A stretch of 64,000 nucleotides of DNA from Lachnoclostridium edouardi (GTDB taxonomy: Bacteria; Bacillota; Clostridia; Lachnospirales; Lachnospiraceae): assembly GCF_900240245.1 (NCBI RefSeq), contig NZ_OESQ01000001.1, forward strand, positions 2,430,571 through 2,494,570, written 5' to 3'. Positions within the stretch are counted from its first letter, which is position 1, and each line of letters opens with the position of its first letter. The translations under genes were made by a program, and so were the position numbers. Positions 33,954 through 42,511 of the stretch are shown piece after piece. Under the pieces are notes generated by a model, which did no database searches, was not told where the DNA came from, and worked only from the letters and a program-made list of their open reading frames with translations.

Positions 33954-33991
33954 TGAAATGAAATTGAAACTTTGAAACGAATTTCATTTCA
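33954..33991. promoter_or_regulatory. Perfect 12-bp inverted repeat upstream of garR
   Basis: TGAAATGAAATT (33954-33965) and AATTTCATTTCA (33980-33991) are exact inverted repeats with a 14-nt spacer, about 90 bp upstream of a TATAAT at 34075-34080. It is a likely binding site of the PrpR-like regulator encoded immediately upstream. No -24/-12 sigma-54 promoter was found. Confidence 0.5.
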
Positions 33992-34161
33992 AAAAATGAA
34001 TGATTATAACCTTTGCATAAGAAAAAAGTCTGCTTTCGTAAAATACGCCAATAGAAAGTCTGGGAGATCCAGGCTATAATTTGGCCATAAGTAAAACAAA
34101 AACAAGTTATTTTAAATTTTTAGAAGTCTTAGGACAAGATAGAAGAAAGAGAGGACAAGAC

Positions 34162-35055
34162 ATGAAAGTAGGTTTTATCGGATTAGGAATTATGGGAAGG
34201 CCAATGTGCAAGAACCTGGTAAAAGCAGGTTACGAAATGGTAGTTTGCGATTTTAATAAGGACGCAGTAGCAGATCTGGTTTCCTGTGGAGCAGAGGCAG
34301 CGGCAAACGGCAAAGAAGTTGCTGAGAAGTGCGACGTTATTATTACAATGGTTCCAAACTCTCCTCATGTAAGAGCGGCAGTTCTGGGAGAAGGCGGCGT
34401 AGTAGAGGGCGCGCATGAAGGCACAGTTGTAATTGATATGAGCTCTATTGACCCAGTAGAAAGCAAAGCTATCGGCGCTGAGCTGGCTAAAAAAGGCGTA
34501 GAAATGTTAGACGCACCTGTATCCGGCGGCGAGCCAAAGGCTATTGACGGAACACTTTCCGTAATGGTAGGCGGCAAGAAAGAGCTGTTTGACAAATACT
34601 ATGATATGCTGATGGTTATGGCAGGATCTGTTGTATACGTTGGCGATTTAGGCTCCGGAAACGTAGCTAAGCTGGCTAACCAGATTGTAGTTGCATGTAA
34701 CATTGCAGCAGTAGGCGAGGCTCTTGCATTTGCTAAAAAAGCAGGTACAGATCCAGAATTAGTATACCAGGCAATCCGCGGAGGACTGGCAGGATCTACA
34801 GTTATGGATGCAAAGGCTCCTATGATGTTAGGCAGAAACTTCAAACCAGGTTTCCGTATTGAGCTTCACATTAAAGACTTAAATAATGCTCTTAACGCAG
34901 CACATGCAATTTCTGCACCAGTACCTCTCACAGGACAGCTGATGGAAATGATGCAGTGCCTGAAGGCTGACGGATATGAGAAAGAAGATCACTCCAGCCT
35001 TGTTAAATACTACGAAAAAATTGGCAATGTAACAGTAGAGCCAGAAAACAAATAA
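34162..35055 (+). CDS. garR: Tartronate semialdehyde reductase / HIBADH family
   Basis: 297 residues from ATG 34162 (GAAAGAGAGGACAAGAC upstream); the longer frame from 34081 starts at TTG inside the leader. The NAD-binding motif is VGFIGLGIMGRPMCKNL. DAPVSGGEPKA (about 120-130), GNVAKLANQ with the catalytic Lys (about 165-173) and the C-terminal helix are all in place. It reduces tartronate semialdehyde to glycerate in glucarate/galactarate and glyoxylate routes. A DapA-type aldolase follows 24 bp later and glycerate kinase lies at 41295, consistent with that pathway. Confidence 0.88.
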   Translation: MKVGFIGLGIMGRPMCKNLVKAGYEMVVCDFNKDAVADLVSCGAEAAANGKEVAEKCDVIITMVPNSPHVRAAVLGEGGVVEGAHEGTVVIDMSSIDPVESKAIGAELAKKGVEMLDAPVSGGEPKAIDGTLSVMVGGKKELFDKYYDMLMVMAGSVVYVGDLGSGNVAKLANQIVVACNIAAVGEALAFAKKAGTDPELVYQAIRGGLAGSTVMDAKAPMMLGRNFKPGFRIELHIKDLNNALNAAHAISAPVPLTGQLMEMMQCLKADGYEKEDHSSLVKYYEKIGNVTVEPENK

Positions 35056-35079
35056 AAAGCGGATCGGGAGAGCAGGCAA

Positions 35080-35979
35080 ATGAATACAGATTTTATTAAG
35101 GGTGTAATCGTTCCTATTTTAACCCCTATTGATAAGGATGAAAATATTGACGAGGCAAAGCTGAGAGAACAGGTGGATTATGTAATTGACGGCGGCGTTT
35201 TAGGCGTGCTGGCTTTCGGAAGCAACGGCGAGTTCTATGTAATTGAAGAGGACGAGATGGAGCGCGGCTTAAAGATTATGGTGGATCAGGCTGCCGGCCG
35301 TGTTCCTGTATACTTTGGCATCGGCGCCATCAGCACAAAGAAATGCATTCGTCTGGCCAAAATGGCTGTAGCTAATGGAGCGGCAGGAATTTCCGTACTT
35401 CAGCCTATGTTCTTAAAGCCAACAGAGACAGAGCTGTTTGAGCACTTTAAAGCAATTGCCCAGGCAGTTCCGGAGACCCCAGTGCTTCTCTACAATAACC
35501 CAGGCCGCGTAGGATATACAATGTCCGGCAATCTGGTAGACCGTCTGGCCCATCAGGTTCCTAATATTGTGGGAATGAAAGACACCAGCGGAGATATTAC
35601 ACAGACTGCAGAGTTTATCAGAAGAACAAGAGATGTAAACTTTAAAGTATTTGGCGGAAAAGATACATTACTTTATGCTTCTATGTGCCATGGCGCAGTA
35701 GGCGGCGTGTGTACAGCGGCAAACTTTATGCCTGAACTGATTACTGATGTTTATAATAAATTTGTAGCCGGAGATTTGGAAGGCTCCCTGGAGGCCCAGT
35801 TTAAACTAAATCCAGTAAGACTTTCCATGGATCCAGCCAGCTTCCCTGTAGCAGCTAAAGATATGGCTAATTTAAGAGGAAGAGAAATCGGCGTTCCTTA
35901 CAGACCAAACCTTCCTACCCCAGAAGGTCCTGTACTGAACAAAATCAGAGAGGAAATGGAAAAAGCAGGTTTAATCTAA
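35080..35979 (+). CDS. DapA/NAL-superfamily aldolase or dehydratase
   Basis: 299 residues, a TIM-barrel of the DHDPS family. The Schiff-base Lys is in VGMKDTSGD (near residue 167) and the catalytic Tyr in LYNNPGRVGY (near 139); the substrate loop is FGSNGEF (near 47) where DapA has GTTGE. It is probably not lysine-biosynthetic DapA, because it sits in an operon with tartronate semialdehyde reductase. A 2-keto-3-deoxy or 5-keto-4-deoxyglucarate aldolase/dehydratase role is more likely. GGATCGGGAGAGCAGGC precedes the ATG. Confidence 0.8.
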   Translation: MNTDFIKGVIVPILTPIDKDENIDEAKLREQVDYVIDGGVLGVLAFGSNGEFYVIEEDEMERGLKIMVDQAAGRVPVYFGIGAISTKKCIRLAKMAVANGAAGISVLQPMFLKPTETELFEHFKAIAQAVPETPVLLYNNPGRVGYTMSGNLVDRLAHQVPNIVGMKDTSGDITQTAEFIRRTRDVNFKVFGGKDTLLYASMCHGAVGGVCTAANFMPELITDVYNKFVAGDLEGSLEAQFKLNPVRLSMDPASFPVAAKDMANLRGREIGVPYRPNLPTPEGPVLNKIREEMEKAGLI

Positions 35980-36044
35980 AAGCTTTTTTGATTCCCCCAC
36001 ATTAAAACAACTTTTTTCACAACATTTTTGATACCCCAAAAACA

Positions 36045-36092
36045 GAAGGGGCTGACGCAAAATATTTGCGGCGGCTCCTTCTTACGTATAAT
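36045..36092 (+). promoter_or_regulatory. Hairpin and internal promoter before gltD-like gene
   Basis: GAAGG..GC..CGCAAA pairs with TTTGCG..GC..CCTTC (36045-36081, with mismatches) and is followed by TATAAT at 36087-36092. It may partially end the garR-aldolase transcript and restart transcription for the next two genes. Confidence 0.4.
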
Positions 36093-36111
36093 ACCTTGAA
36101 AGGAGAACTAT

Positions 36112-37338
36112 ATGGCCGTACATGTAATTGATGAGGCGAACCGCTGCTTAAATTGTAAAAAACCTATGTGCCGGGAAGGCTGCCCCATTAATACCCCCAT
36201 CCCCCAGATGATTCAGGCATTTAAAAAGGGAAATTTAAATGAGGCAGGGGAAATGCTGTTTACAAATAACCCTATGTCTTTAATCTGTTCTCTTGTGTGC
36301 AATCACGAAAACCAGTGCGAAGGCCACTGCATTTTAGGGAGAAAGGGGCAGCCTGTACATATCAGCAGCATTGAAAATTATATTTCAGACACTTATCTGG
36401 ACAAGATGAAAATAGAATGCAAGCCGAAAAACGGGAAAAAGGCGGCTGTAATCGGAGCCGGACCTGCAGGCATCACCATAGCGATTTTACTGGCAAAGGA
36501 AGGATACGGAGTGACGATATTTGACTCTAAGGATCAAATCGGAGGAGTGCTTAGATATGGCATCCCGGAATTTCGTCTTCCTAAATCTATTTTAGACAGA
36601 TATAAAAAGAAAATGAAAGAAATAGGCATTAAATTCAGGCCTAATGCCGCTATTGGCACTGCTTTAGAGATTAAAGATCTTTTCAGGGACGGCTATGAAA
36701 GCATTTTTATCGGCACAGGCGTGTGGAAGCCGAAAACTCTGGGAATTAAGGGAGAGTCTTTAGGCGACGTTCACTATGCCATTGATTATCTGGCTAACCC
36801 GGACGCTTTTGACCTGGGACAGACAGTGGCTGTAATTGGAATGGGAAATTCTGCTATGGACGTAGCCAGAACCGCTTTAAGAAAAGGCGCTTTAGATGTA
36901 ACCCTTTATGCCAGAGGAAAAGTAAGCAAGGCCAGCGAGCATGAAATGGCTTACGCCCGTTTAGACGGGGCTAAATTTGCTTTTGGAAAACAAATTGTGG
37001 AGATCACAGAAGAGGGGCCTGTTTTCAGGGACGTGCTGTTTGATGAGAAAGGAAATATTGTGGGAGAGTCAGAGAAGGCGGAGCTGATTCCGGCAGATTC
37101 TACCATTATTGCAGTCAGCCAGGGGCCGAAAAGCAAGTTGGTCAATACAACAGAAGGGTTAAAGGCTTCTAAAAACGGACTTTTAGTTACTGATGAAAAG
37201 GGCGAGACTACCTGCGATGGAATATTTGCATCCGGCGACGTGGTGCTGGGAGCTAAAACAGTAGTAGCTGCCGCCGCCTATTCTAAAAAGGTAGCTGAGG
37301 CTATGGATACATATATGAAATCCAAGTCAGGAGAATAG
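36112..37338 (+). CDS. GltD-like NAD(P)-dependent oxidoreductase
   Basis: 408 residues. The N-terminal double cysteine cluster (CLNCKKPMCREGCP near 15 and CSLVCNHENQCEGHC near 60) should bind two [4Fe-4S] centres. FAD-binding AVIGAGPAGITIAI is near 115 and NAD(P)-binding VIGMGNSAMDVA near 242. This is the glutamate-synthase small-subunit/PreT/NfnB-like fold, but no large subunit is adjacent. It may deliver electrons from NADPH to a partner encoded elsewhere. The next dehydrogenase gene starts 3 bp after its stop, so the two are cotranscribed. Confidence 0.85.
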   Translation: MAVHVIDEANRCLNCKKPMCREGCPINTPIPQMIQAFKKGNLNEAGEMLFTNNPMSLICSLVCNHENQCEGHCILGRKGQPVHISSIENYISDTYLDKMKIECKPKNGKKAAVIGAGPAGITIAILLAKEGYGVTIFDSKDQIGGVLRYGIPEFRLPKSILDRYKKKMKEIGIKFRPNAAIGTALEIKDLFRDGYESIFIGTGVWKPKTLGIKGESLGDVHYAIDYLANPDAFDLGQTVAVIGMGNSAMDVARTALRKGALDVTLYARGKVSKASEHEMAYARLDGAKFAFGKQIVEITEEGPVFRDVLFDEKGNIVGESEKAELIPADSTIIAVSQGPKSKLVNTTEGLKASKNGLLVTDEKGETTCDGIFASGDVVLGAKTVVAAAAYSKKVAEAMDTYMKSKSGE

Positions 37339-37341
37339 AGT

Positions 37342-38301
37342 ATGGGAAAAAAGGTGTTAATCCCTCAGCCAGTGGCGGAGGAAGGCGTAGATTATTTAAA
37401 GGACCATGGATATGAAGTGGTTTTTGTGGAGAACAGCGACGAAGAATCTTTGAAAGAGGCAGTAGGGGACTGCTCCGCCATATGGCTGGGAGTGCCCTCA
37501 ATTACAAGGGAAATTATGGACAGGGCTCCTAAATTGGAAATCATAGCCAGACAGGGAGCCGGGTATAATAATGTGGACGTAAAGGCGGCGGAGGAAAAAG
37601 GGATTTGGGTGACAAATGCCCCGGACGCCACCACTAACACTGTGGCGGAATTTGCCTTAGGAGGTATGATTGCCATTGGAAAAAACATGTTTCTCCTTAC
37701 AGAAAAAATGAAGGAGGGAGATTTTTTCTATAAAGATACCTATTTAGGAGAGGATTTAAAAGGAAAAACATTATCCATAATAGGATATGGTAGAATCGGA
37801 CGACTGCTGGCCCAAAAGGCGCATTATGGCCTGGGAATGAAAATTCTGGCATATGGCCCCCACTTAACAAAGGAGCAGCTGGAGGATTATGTTACTTTGG
37901 CAGATTGGGACAGGGCCTTTTCTCAGGGAGATTTTGTATCCCTCCATATGCCTTTAAATTCAAAGACGGAAAAGCTGGTGGGAAGACGGGAATTTCAGAT
38001 GATGAAAACCACGGCCAAGCTGATTAATTGCGCCAGAGGCGCGGTGACAGATGAGGAGGCTTTAATTGAAGCCTTAAATAAAGGTCAGATCGGCGGTTTA
38101 TTTACTGATGTATTTACAGAAGAGCCGCCAAAAAAGGATCATCCGTTTTTCCATATGGAAAATGTGATTGCAGCGCCTCACATGGGCTCTTATACAAAGG
38201 AGTGCAGAATTATTATGGCCATGCACGCGGCAGGTCAGATACATAAGGTTTTGTCAGGAGAAAAGCCAGATACCCCGGTTCACCACACTGTAAAAAAATA
38301 G
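37342..38301 (+). CDS. D-2-hydroxyacid dehydrogenase (SerA/GhrB-like)
   Basis: 319 residues. The NAD motif is SIIGYGRIGRLLAQKA (near residue 140), with the catalytic Arg in NCARGAVTDEEAL (near 232), Glu in TEEPP (near 261) and His in AAPHMGSYT (near 280). It interconverts a 2-keto acid and a D-2-hydroxy acid; glyoxylate/hydroxypyruvate or a phosphoglycerate-like substrate fits the glycerate context. The last gene of its operon, followed by a strong terminator. Confidence 0.85.
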   Translation: MGKKVLIPQPVAEEGVDYLKDHGYEVVFVENSDEESLKEAVGDCSAIWLGVPSITREIMDRAPKLEIIARQGAGYNNVDVKAAEEKGIWVTNAPDATTNTVAEFALGGMIAIGKNMFLLTEKMKEGDFFYKDTYLGEDLKGKTLSIIGYGRIGRLLAQKAHYGLGMKILAYGPHLTKEQLEDYVTLADWDRAFSQGDFVSLHMPLNSKTEKLVGRREFQMMKTTAKLINCARGAVTDEEALIEALNKGQIGGLFTDVFTEEPPKKDHPFFHMENVIAAPHMGSYTKECRIIMAMHAAGQIHKVLSGEKPDTPVHHTVKK

Positions 38302-38305
38302 TTGA

Positions 38306-38357
38306 AAAACACTTGTTTAAAAGGCCTTATTTCAGGGCATAATAAACAAGTGTTTTT
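38306..38357 (+). terminator. Terminator after hydroxyacid dehydrogenase
   Basis: A perfect 14-bp stem AAAACACTTGTTTA (38306-38319) / TAAACAAGTGTTTT (38343-38356) is followed by T's. Confidence 0.85.
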
Positions 38358-38378
38358 ACTTTATTTGCCAACCAATGC

Positions 38379-38407
38379 TTGCGAAAAAGGTAAAATTTCT
38401 GTATAAT
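38379..38407 (+). promoter_or_regulatory. Promoter of the APC permease operon
   Basis: TTGCGA (38379-38384), 17 nt, TATAAT (38402-38407), 52 bp before the permease start. Confidence 0.6.
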
Positions 38408-38458
38408 CTGTAGTTATGGGTCTAATGTGCCTATGGAATAAAAATGGAGGATTTTATA

Positions 38459-39865
38459 ATGAAACAGAACACAAGCGACAAAAAGATTTTGTGGTACAGC
38501 CTGGCGTTTATGGCCTTCTCTACTGTATGGGGATTTGGAAACGTAATTAACGGCTTTTCCGAATATGGCGGTTTAAAAGCCATTGTATCCTGGCTGCTGA
38601 TTTTTGCCATTTACTTTGTGCCCTATGCTCTGATGGTAGGTGAAATGGGAAGCGCCTTTAAAGAAGCAGGAGGAGGAGTCAGCTCCTGGGTCCATGAAAC
38701 TATAGGCCCTCAGATGGCGTACTTTGCCGGCTGGACATACTGGGTGGTGCACATGCCTTACATCTCCCAAAAGCCTAATGGAGCGCTGATTGCCGCCAGC
38801 TGGGCTGTCTTTCAGGACAGCAGAATCAGCCAGATGAATACTCTGATTTTACAGCTGGTTTGTTTGGCAGTATTCTTTATTGCTCTTTACGTAGCGTCCA
38901 GAGGCTTAGGCATTCTGAAAGTGCTGACTACATTGGCAGGCTCTGCAATGTTTGTCATGTCCATTCTTTTTATTTTAATGATGATGGCCGCTCCTGTGAT
39001 TACAGGGGGAGAGTTTATTGATATAGACTGGTCTGTAAAAAATATTATGCCTACATTTGACAAGAACTTCTTTTTAAGTTTGTCTATTTTAGTTTTTGCA
39101 GTAGGCGGCTGCGAGAAGATTTCTCCTTATGTAAATAAAATGAAAAATCCGGCTAAGGATTTCTCAAAAGGTATGTTTGCTTTGGCTGCAATGGTGGCAG
39201 TGTGCGCGATTTTAGGCACCATTGCTTTGGGAATGATGTTTGACTCTAACAATATTCCAAATGATTTGATGACAAACGGCGCGTATTATGCATTCCAGAA
39301 GTTAGGTGAATATTACCACGTAGGGAATTTGTTTGTTGTAATTTATGCAATTACGAACTGTATCGGCCAGTTCAGCACCCTGGTTATTTCTATTGACGCG
39401 CCTTTAAGAATCCTTTTAGACAGCGCCGACAGAAATTATATTCCGGCTCCATTATTTAAGAAAAATAAGTTCGGCGCTTATATTAACGGAAATATAATGA
39501 TTGCAGTAATTGTATCTATTTTAATTATTGTGCCTGCAGTGGGAATTGACAGTGTGGATACATTAGTGCGCTGGCTGGTAAAGGTTAACGCCGTATGTAT
39601 GCCTCTCCGTTATTTGTGGGTATTTGTGGCCTACATTGCCTTAAAGAGGGCCGGGGAGAAGTTCCATGCAGAGTACAGATTTGTAAAAAATAAAACGTTT
39701 GGCATGATTTTCGGCGGCTGGTGTTTCTTGTTTACAGCATTTGCATGTATACTGGGCATATGGTCTGAAGATAAATTCCAGCTGGCGTTAAATATTATTA
39801 CGCCTTTTGTGCTTATCGCCCTGGGCTTTGTTATGCCTATGGTAGCTAAAAGGACCAACAAATAG
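38459..39865 (+). CDS. APC-superfamily amino acid permease
   Basis: 468 residues from ATG 38459, directly preceded by GGAGGATTTTATA; ATG 38444 overlaps that site and is rejected. About 12 hydrophobic helices, with TM1 reading FSTVWGFGNVINGFS, similar to glutamate/GABA-type APC exchangers (YjeM/GadC-like). It imports or exchanges an amino acid. The gene is followed after 11 bp by an M18 aminopeptidase, which suggests peptide or amino-acid nutrition. Confidence 0.85.
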   Translation: MKQNTSDKKILWYSLAFMAFSTVWGFGNVINGFSEYGGLKAIVSWLLIFAIYFVPYALMVGEMGSAFKEAGGGVSSWVHETIGPQMAYFAGWTYWVVHMPYISQKPNGALIAASWAVFQDSRISQMNTLILQLVCLAVFFIALYVASRGLGILKVLTTLAGSAMFVMSILFILMMMAAPVITGGEFIDIDWSVKNIMPTFDKNFFLSLSILVFAVGGCEKISPYVNKMKNPAKDFSKGMFALAAMVAVCAILGTIALGMMFDSNNIPNDLMTNGAYYAFQKLGEYYHVGNLFVVIYAITNCIGQFSTLVISIDAPLRILLDSADRNYIPAPLFKKNKFGAYINGNIMIAVIVSILIIVPAVGIDSVDTLVRWLVKVNAVCMPLRYLWVFVAYIALKRAGEKFHAEYRFVKNKTFGMIFGGWCFLFTAFACILGIWSEDKFQLALNIITPFVLIALGFVMPMVAKRTNK

Positions 39866-39876
39866 GAGGTTTTCAA

Positions 39877-41142
39877 ATGTATAGAGAGACAGCAGAGGAA
39901 TTACTGAAATTTATTGAAAAAAGTCCTTCTCCCTTTCATGCGGTGGAGACAATGAAGGAAGAGCTTCTGTCAGAAGGGTATGAGGAAGTAAAGGAGACAG
40001 AAAAGTGGAGCTTAAATAAAGGGGGAAAATATTTTGTTTCCAGAAACGGCTCCTCTTTAATTGCATTTTCCCTCCCCCAGGAGCTGAAGGGATTTCGCAT
40101 TATGGCCAGCCACAGCGATTCTCCTACGTTTAAGATTAAAGAGAATCCGGAGATGGAGGCAGATAAAAAATATGTAAAGCTGAACGTGGAAAGGTACGGC
40201 GGAATGCTGTGCGCTCCCTGGTTTGACAGGCCTCTTTCTGTAGCGGGCCGTGTGATTGTAAAGGAGCAGGGACGCTTTAGAGAAAAGCTGGTAAATGTGG
40301 ACAGGGATTTGGTGATGATTCCCAACCTGGCTATTCATATGAACCGCCAGGTAAACGACGGATATAAATATAATGCGCAGGTGGATATGCTGCCTCTTTA
40401 CGGCGGCATTGACGCTAAGGGCACATTTATGAAGGTTATCAGTGAAAACGCAGGAGTAAAGGAAGAAGATATTCTGGGCCACGACCTGTTTTTATACAAC
40501 AGAGTAAAGGGAAGTATTTGGGGGGCTGAGGAAGAATTTATTTCCAGCGGCCGCCTGGATGATCTGCAGTGTGCATTCTCCTCTTTAAAAGGATTTTTAA
40601 AAGGGGAGAAAAATAAGTACGCGGCTCTTCACTGTGTTTTGGACAATGAGGAGGTAGGCAGCGGAACAAAGCAGGGAGCGGCGTCCACATTCCTCTATGA
40701 CACTCTTCAGAGAATTATTTTGGCCTTAGGCCTTAATTTTGAAGATTACCTGACAGCTTTGGCCAACAGCTTTATGATTTCCGGGGACAACGCTCATGCC
40801 ATTCATCCAAATCATATGGATATGGCTGATCCTGTAAACCGCCCTTATTTAAACGAGGGAATTGTAATTAAACACAACGCCAATCAGAAGTACTGTACAG
40901 ACGGCGTGTCAGCGGCTATGTTTAAAGATCTTTGCAGGGAAGCGGGAGTGCCTTTCCAGAACTTTACAAACCGTTCTGACATTCTGGGAGGCTCTACACT
41001 GGGAAATATTTCCAACACCCAGGTGGCCTTAAATACAGTGGACATCGGTCTGCCTCAGCTGGCTATGCATTCTCCTTATGAGACAGCGGGAATAAAGGAT
41101 ACGTGGTATTTAATTCAGGCTGCTGAGAAATTCTTCTGCTAA
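39877..41142 (+). CDS. apeB: M18-family aspartyl-type aminopeptidase
   Basis: 421 residues. The M18 zinc ligands are visible: His in MASHSDSP (near residue 80), Asp in SSGRLDDL (near 226), Glu-Glu in LDNEEVGSG (near 257), Asp in ISGDNAHAIHPNHMD (near 302) and a C-terminal His in LAMHSPYE (near 396). It removes N-terminal acidic or hydrophobic residues from peptides in the cytoplasm. AGGAGGTTTTCAA is an excellent ribosome site. It is cotranscribed with the APC permease. Confidence 0.9.
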   Translation: MYRETAEELLKFIEKSPSPFHAVETMKEELLSEGYEEVKETEKWSLNKGGKYFVSRNGSSLIAFSLPQELKGFRIMASHSDSPTFKIKENPEMEADKKYVKLNVERYGGMLCAPWFDRPLSVAGRVIVKEQGRFREKLVNVDRDLVMIPNLAIHMNRQVNDGYKYNAQVDMLPLYGGIDAKGTFMKVISENAGVKEEDILGHDLFLYNRVKGSIWGAEEEFISSGRLDDLQCAFSSLKGFLKGEKNKYAALHCVLDNEEVGSGTKQGAASTFLYDTLQRIILALGLNFEDYLTALANSFMISGDNAHAIHPNHMDMADPVNRPYLNEGIVIKHNANQKYCTDGVSAAMFKDLCREAGVPFQNFTNRSDILGGSTLGNISNTQVALNTVDIGLPQLAMHSPYETAGIKDTWYLIQAAEKFFC

Positions 41143-41193
41143 AAGAACATAGAAAGTATGCGTCTGTGGCTTCCGCTAATAAAGGATTTATGC

Positions 41194-41260
41194 TATAATA
41201 TAAAAAATAATCCCCAATGGGGTTTGCCGCTTAAAGCGGAAAAACAGGCGCATATGCCTT
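41194..41260 (+). promoter_or_regulatory. Glycerate kinase -10 and three-hairpin leader
   Basis: TATAAT at 41194-41199 with a poor -35. The leader carries three consecutive short perfect stems: CCCC/GGGG (41212-41222), CCGC/GCGG (41227-41239) and AGGC/GCCT (41246-41259). The function is unknown. Confidence 0.4.
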
Positions 41261-41294
41261 GAGATAAGAGAAAAGTATTGATATGGAGGGTGCT

Positions 41295-42437
41295 ATGAAA
41301 TTTTTATTTGCTTCTGATTCATTTAAAGGAACATTATCATCTGAGAGAATCATTGATCTGCTGACAGAATCTGCCAACAAAATATTTCCAGGCTGCGAGA
41401 CATTCGGCGTGCCTGTAGCTGACGGCGGCGAGGGAACAGTAGACGCAGTAATTGCAGTGACAAAGGGAAATATTAAAACAGTAAAGGTACACGGCCCTTT
41501 AATGGAAGATGCCGACGCTACATACGGAGAGTTTAACGGAGACTCCGCCATTATTGAGATGGCCGCAGCTTCAGGACTTCCAATGGTTCCTGTAGATAAA
41601 AGGAATCCTTTAAATACAACTACATATGGAACAGGGGAGCTGATTCGGGACGCTTTAGACTCCGGCTACAGAAAAATTTCTATCGCTCTGGGAGGAAGCG
41701 CTACCAACGACGGCGGTATGGGCGCTATGAGCGCTTTAGGCGTTAAGTTTTTAGACGCTGAGGGAAATGTACTTTCCGGTTTCGGATCTGATTTAAACAA
41801 AGTGGCTGACATTGATGTAAGGGGACTTCACCCTGCAGTTGCAGAAACAGAGTTTACCATTATGTGCGACGTTACAAATCCTTTAACAGGTCCTGACGGA
41901 GCTACTTATACTTTCGGAAAGCAGAAAGGCGGTACTCCTGAGATTTTAGACGAGATGGAAGCTGGCATGAAAAAGTATGCAAAGCTGCTTCTTGACAAGA
42001 CAGGCATCGACGTAGACACAGTTCCGGGCACAGGCGCGGCAGGCGGCTTGGGAGCAGCGTTTAAAGTATTCCTGAATGCCAACATGAAGTCAGGAATTGA
42101 GACAGTTTTGGATTTGATTGAGTTTGATAAACTGTTAGAAGGCGTTGACGTAGTAGTTACAGGCGAGGGAAGAATTGACTGGCAGTCAGCATTTGGAAAG
42201 GTTCCAAGCGGAATCGGTATGCGCAGCAAAAATAAGGGAATCCCTGCAGTTGCTATTGTAGGCGGCATGGGCAAAGGCGCTGATAAGATTTTTGAATTTG
42301 GCGTAGAAAGCATTATTCCTACTATTAACGGAGCTATGGAAATTGACGAGGCTCTGGAAAGAGCAGAAGAGCTGTATGCAGGAGCGGCAGACAGATTATT
42401 CCGTCTTTTAAAGGTTGGAATGGAGATTAAGAAGTAA
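41295..42437 (+). CDS. garK: Glycerate kinase (GlxK/GarK family)
   Basis: 380 residues from ATG 41295 with ATGGAGGGTGCT as its ribosome site; the ATG at 41283 is part of that site. Family motifs are MKFLFASDSFKGTLSS at the N-terminus, PVADGGEGTVDAV (near 45), LGGSATNDGGMGAMSALG (near 134-151) and GEGRIDWQSAFGK (near 290). It phosphorylates glycerate, giving 2-phosphoglycerate in the GarK/GlxK class. It completes the tartronate semialdehyde branch with the reductase at 34162. Confidence 0.92.
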   Translation: MKFLFASDSFKGTLSSERIIDLLTESANKIFPGCETFGVPVADGGEGTVDAVIAVTKGNIKTVKVHGPLMEDADATYGEFNGDSAIIEMAAASGLPMVPVDKRNPLNTTTYGTGELIRDALDSGYRKISIALGGSATNDGGMGAMSALGVKFLDAEGNVLSGFGSDLNKVADIDVRGLHPAVAETEFTIMCDVTNPLTGPDGATYTFGKQKGGTPEILDEMEAGMKKYAKLLLDKTGIDVDTVPGTGAAGGLGAAFKVFLNANMKSGIETVLDLIEFDKLLEGVDVVVTGEGRIDWQSAFGKVPSGIGMRSKNKGIPAVAIVGGMGKGADKIFEFGVESIIPTINGAMEIDEALERAEELYAGAADRLFRLLKVGMEIKK

Positions 42438-42453
42438 TATAGATTGATACACT

Positions 42454-42482
42454 GGGGGCTTGGATTTTTCAAGCCCCCTTTT
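42454..42482 (+). terminator. Terminator after glycerate kinase
   Basis: GGGGGCTTG (42454-42462) / CAAGCCCCC (42470-42478) with a TTTTA tail. Confidence 0.85.
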
Positions 42483-42511
42483 ATAATGGCGAAAGAATTT
42501 GCTTTCCCTGT

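Noticed and set aside
34081..34161. Longer N-terminus for the tartronate semialdehyde reductase
   Set aside because: The Rossmann motif begins right after ATG 34162, which has its own ribosome site; the extension covers a TATAAT and leader.
33907..34161. Sigma-54 (-24/-12) promoter before garR
   Set aside because: I looked for GG-N10-GC around the TTGCAT at 34013 and elsewhere and found none; the adjacent regulator has also lost its sigma-54 activator motifs.
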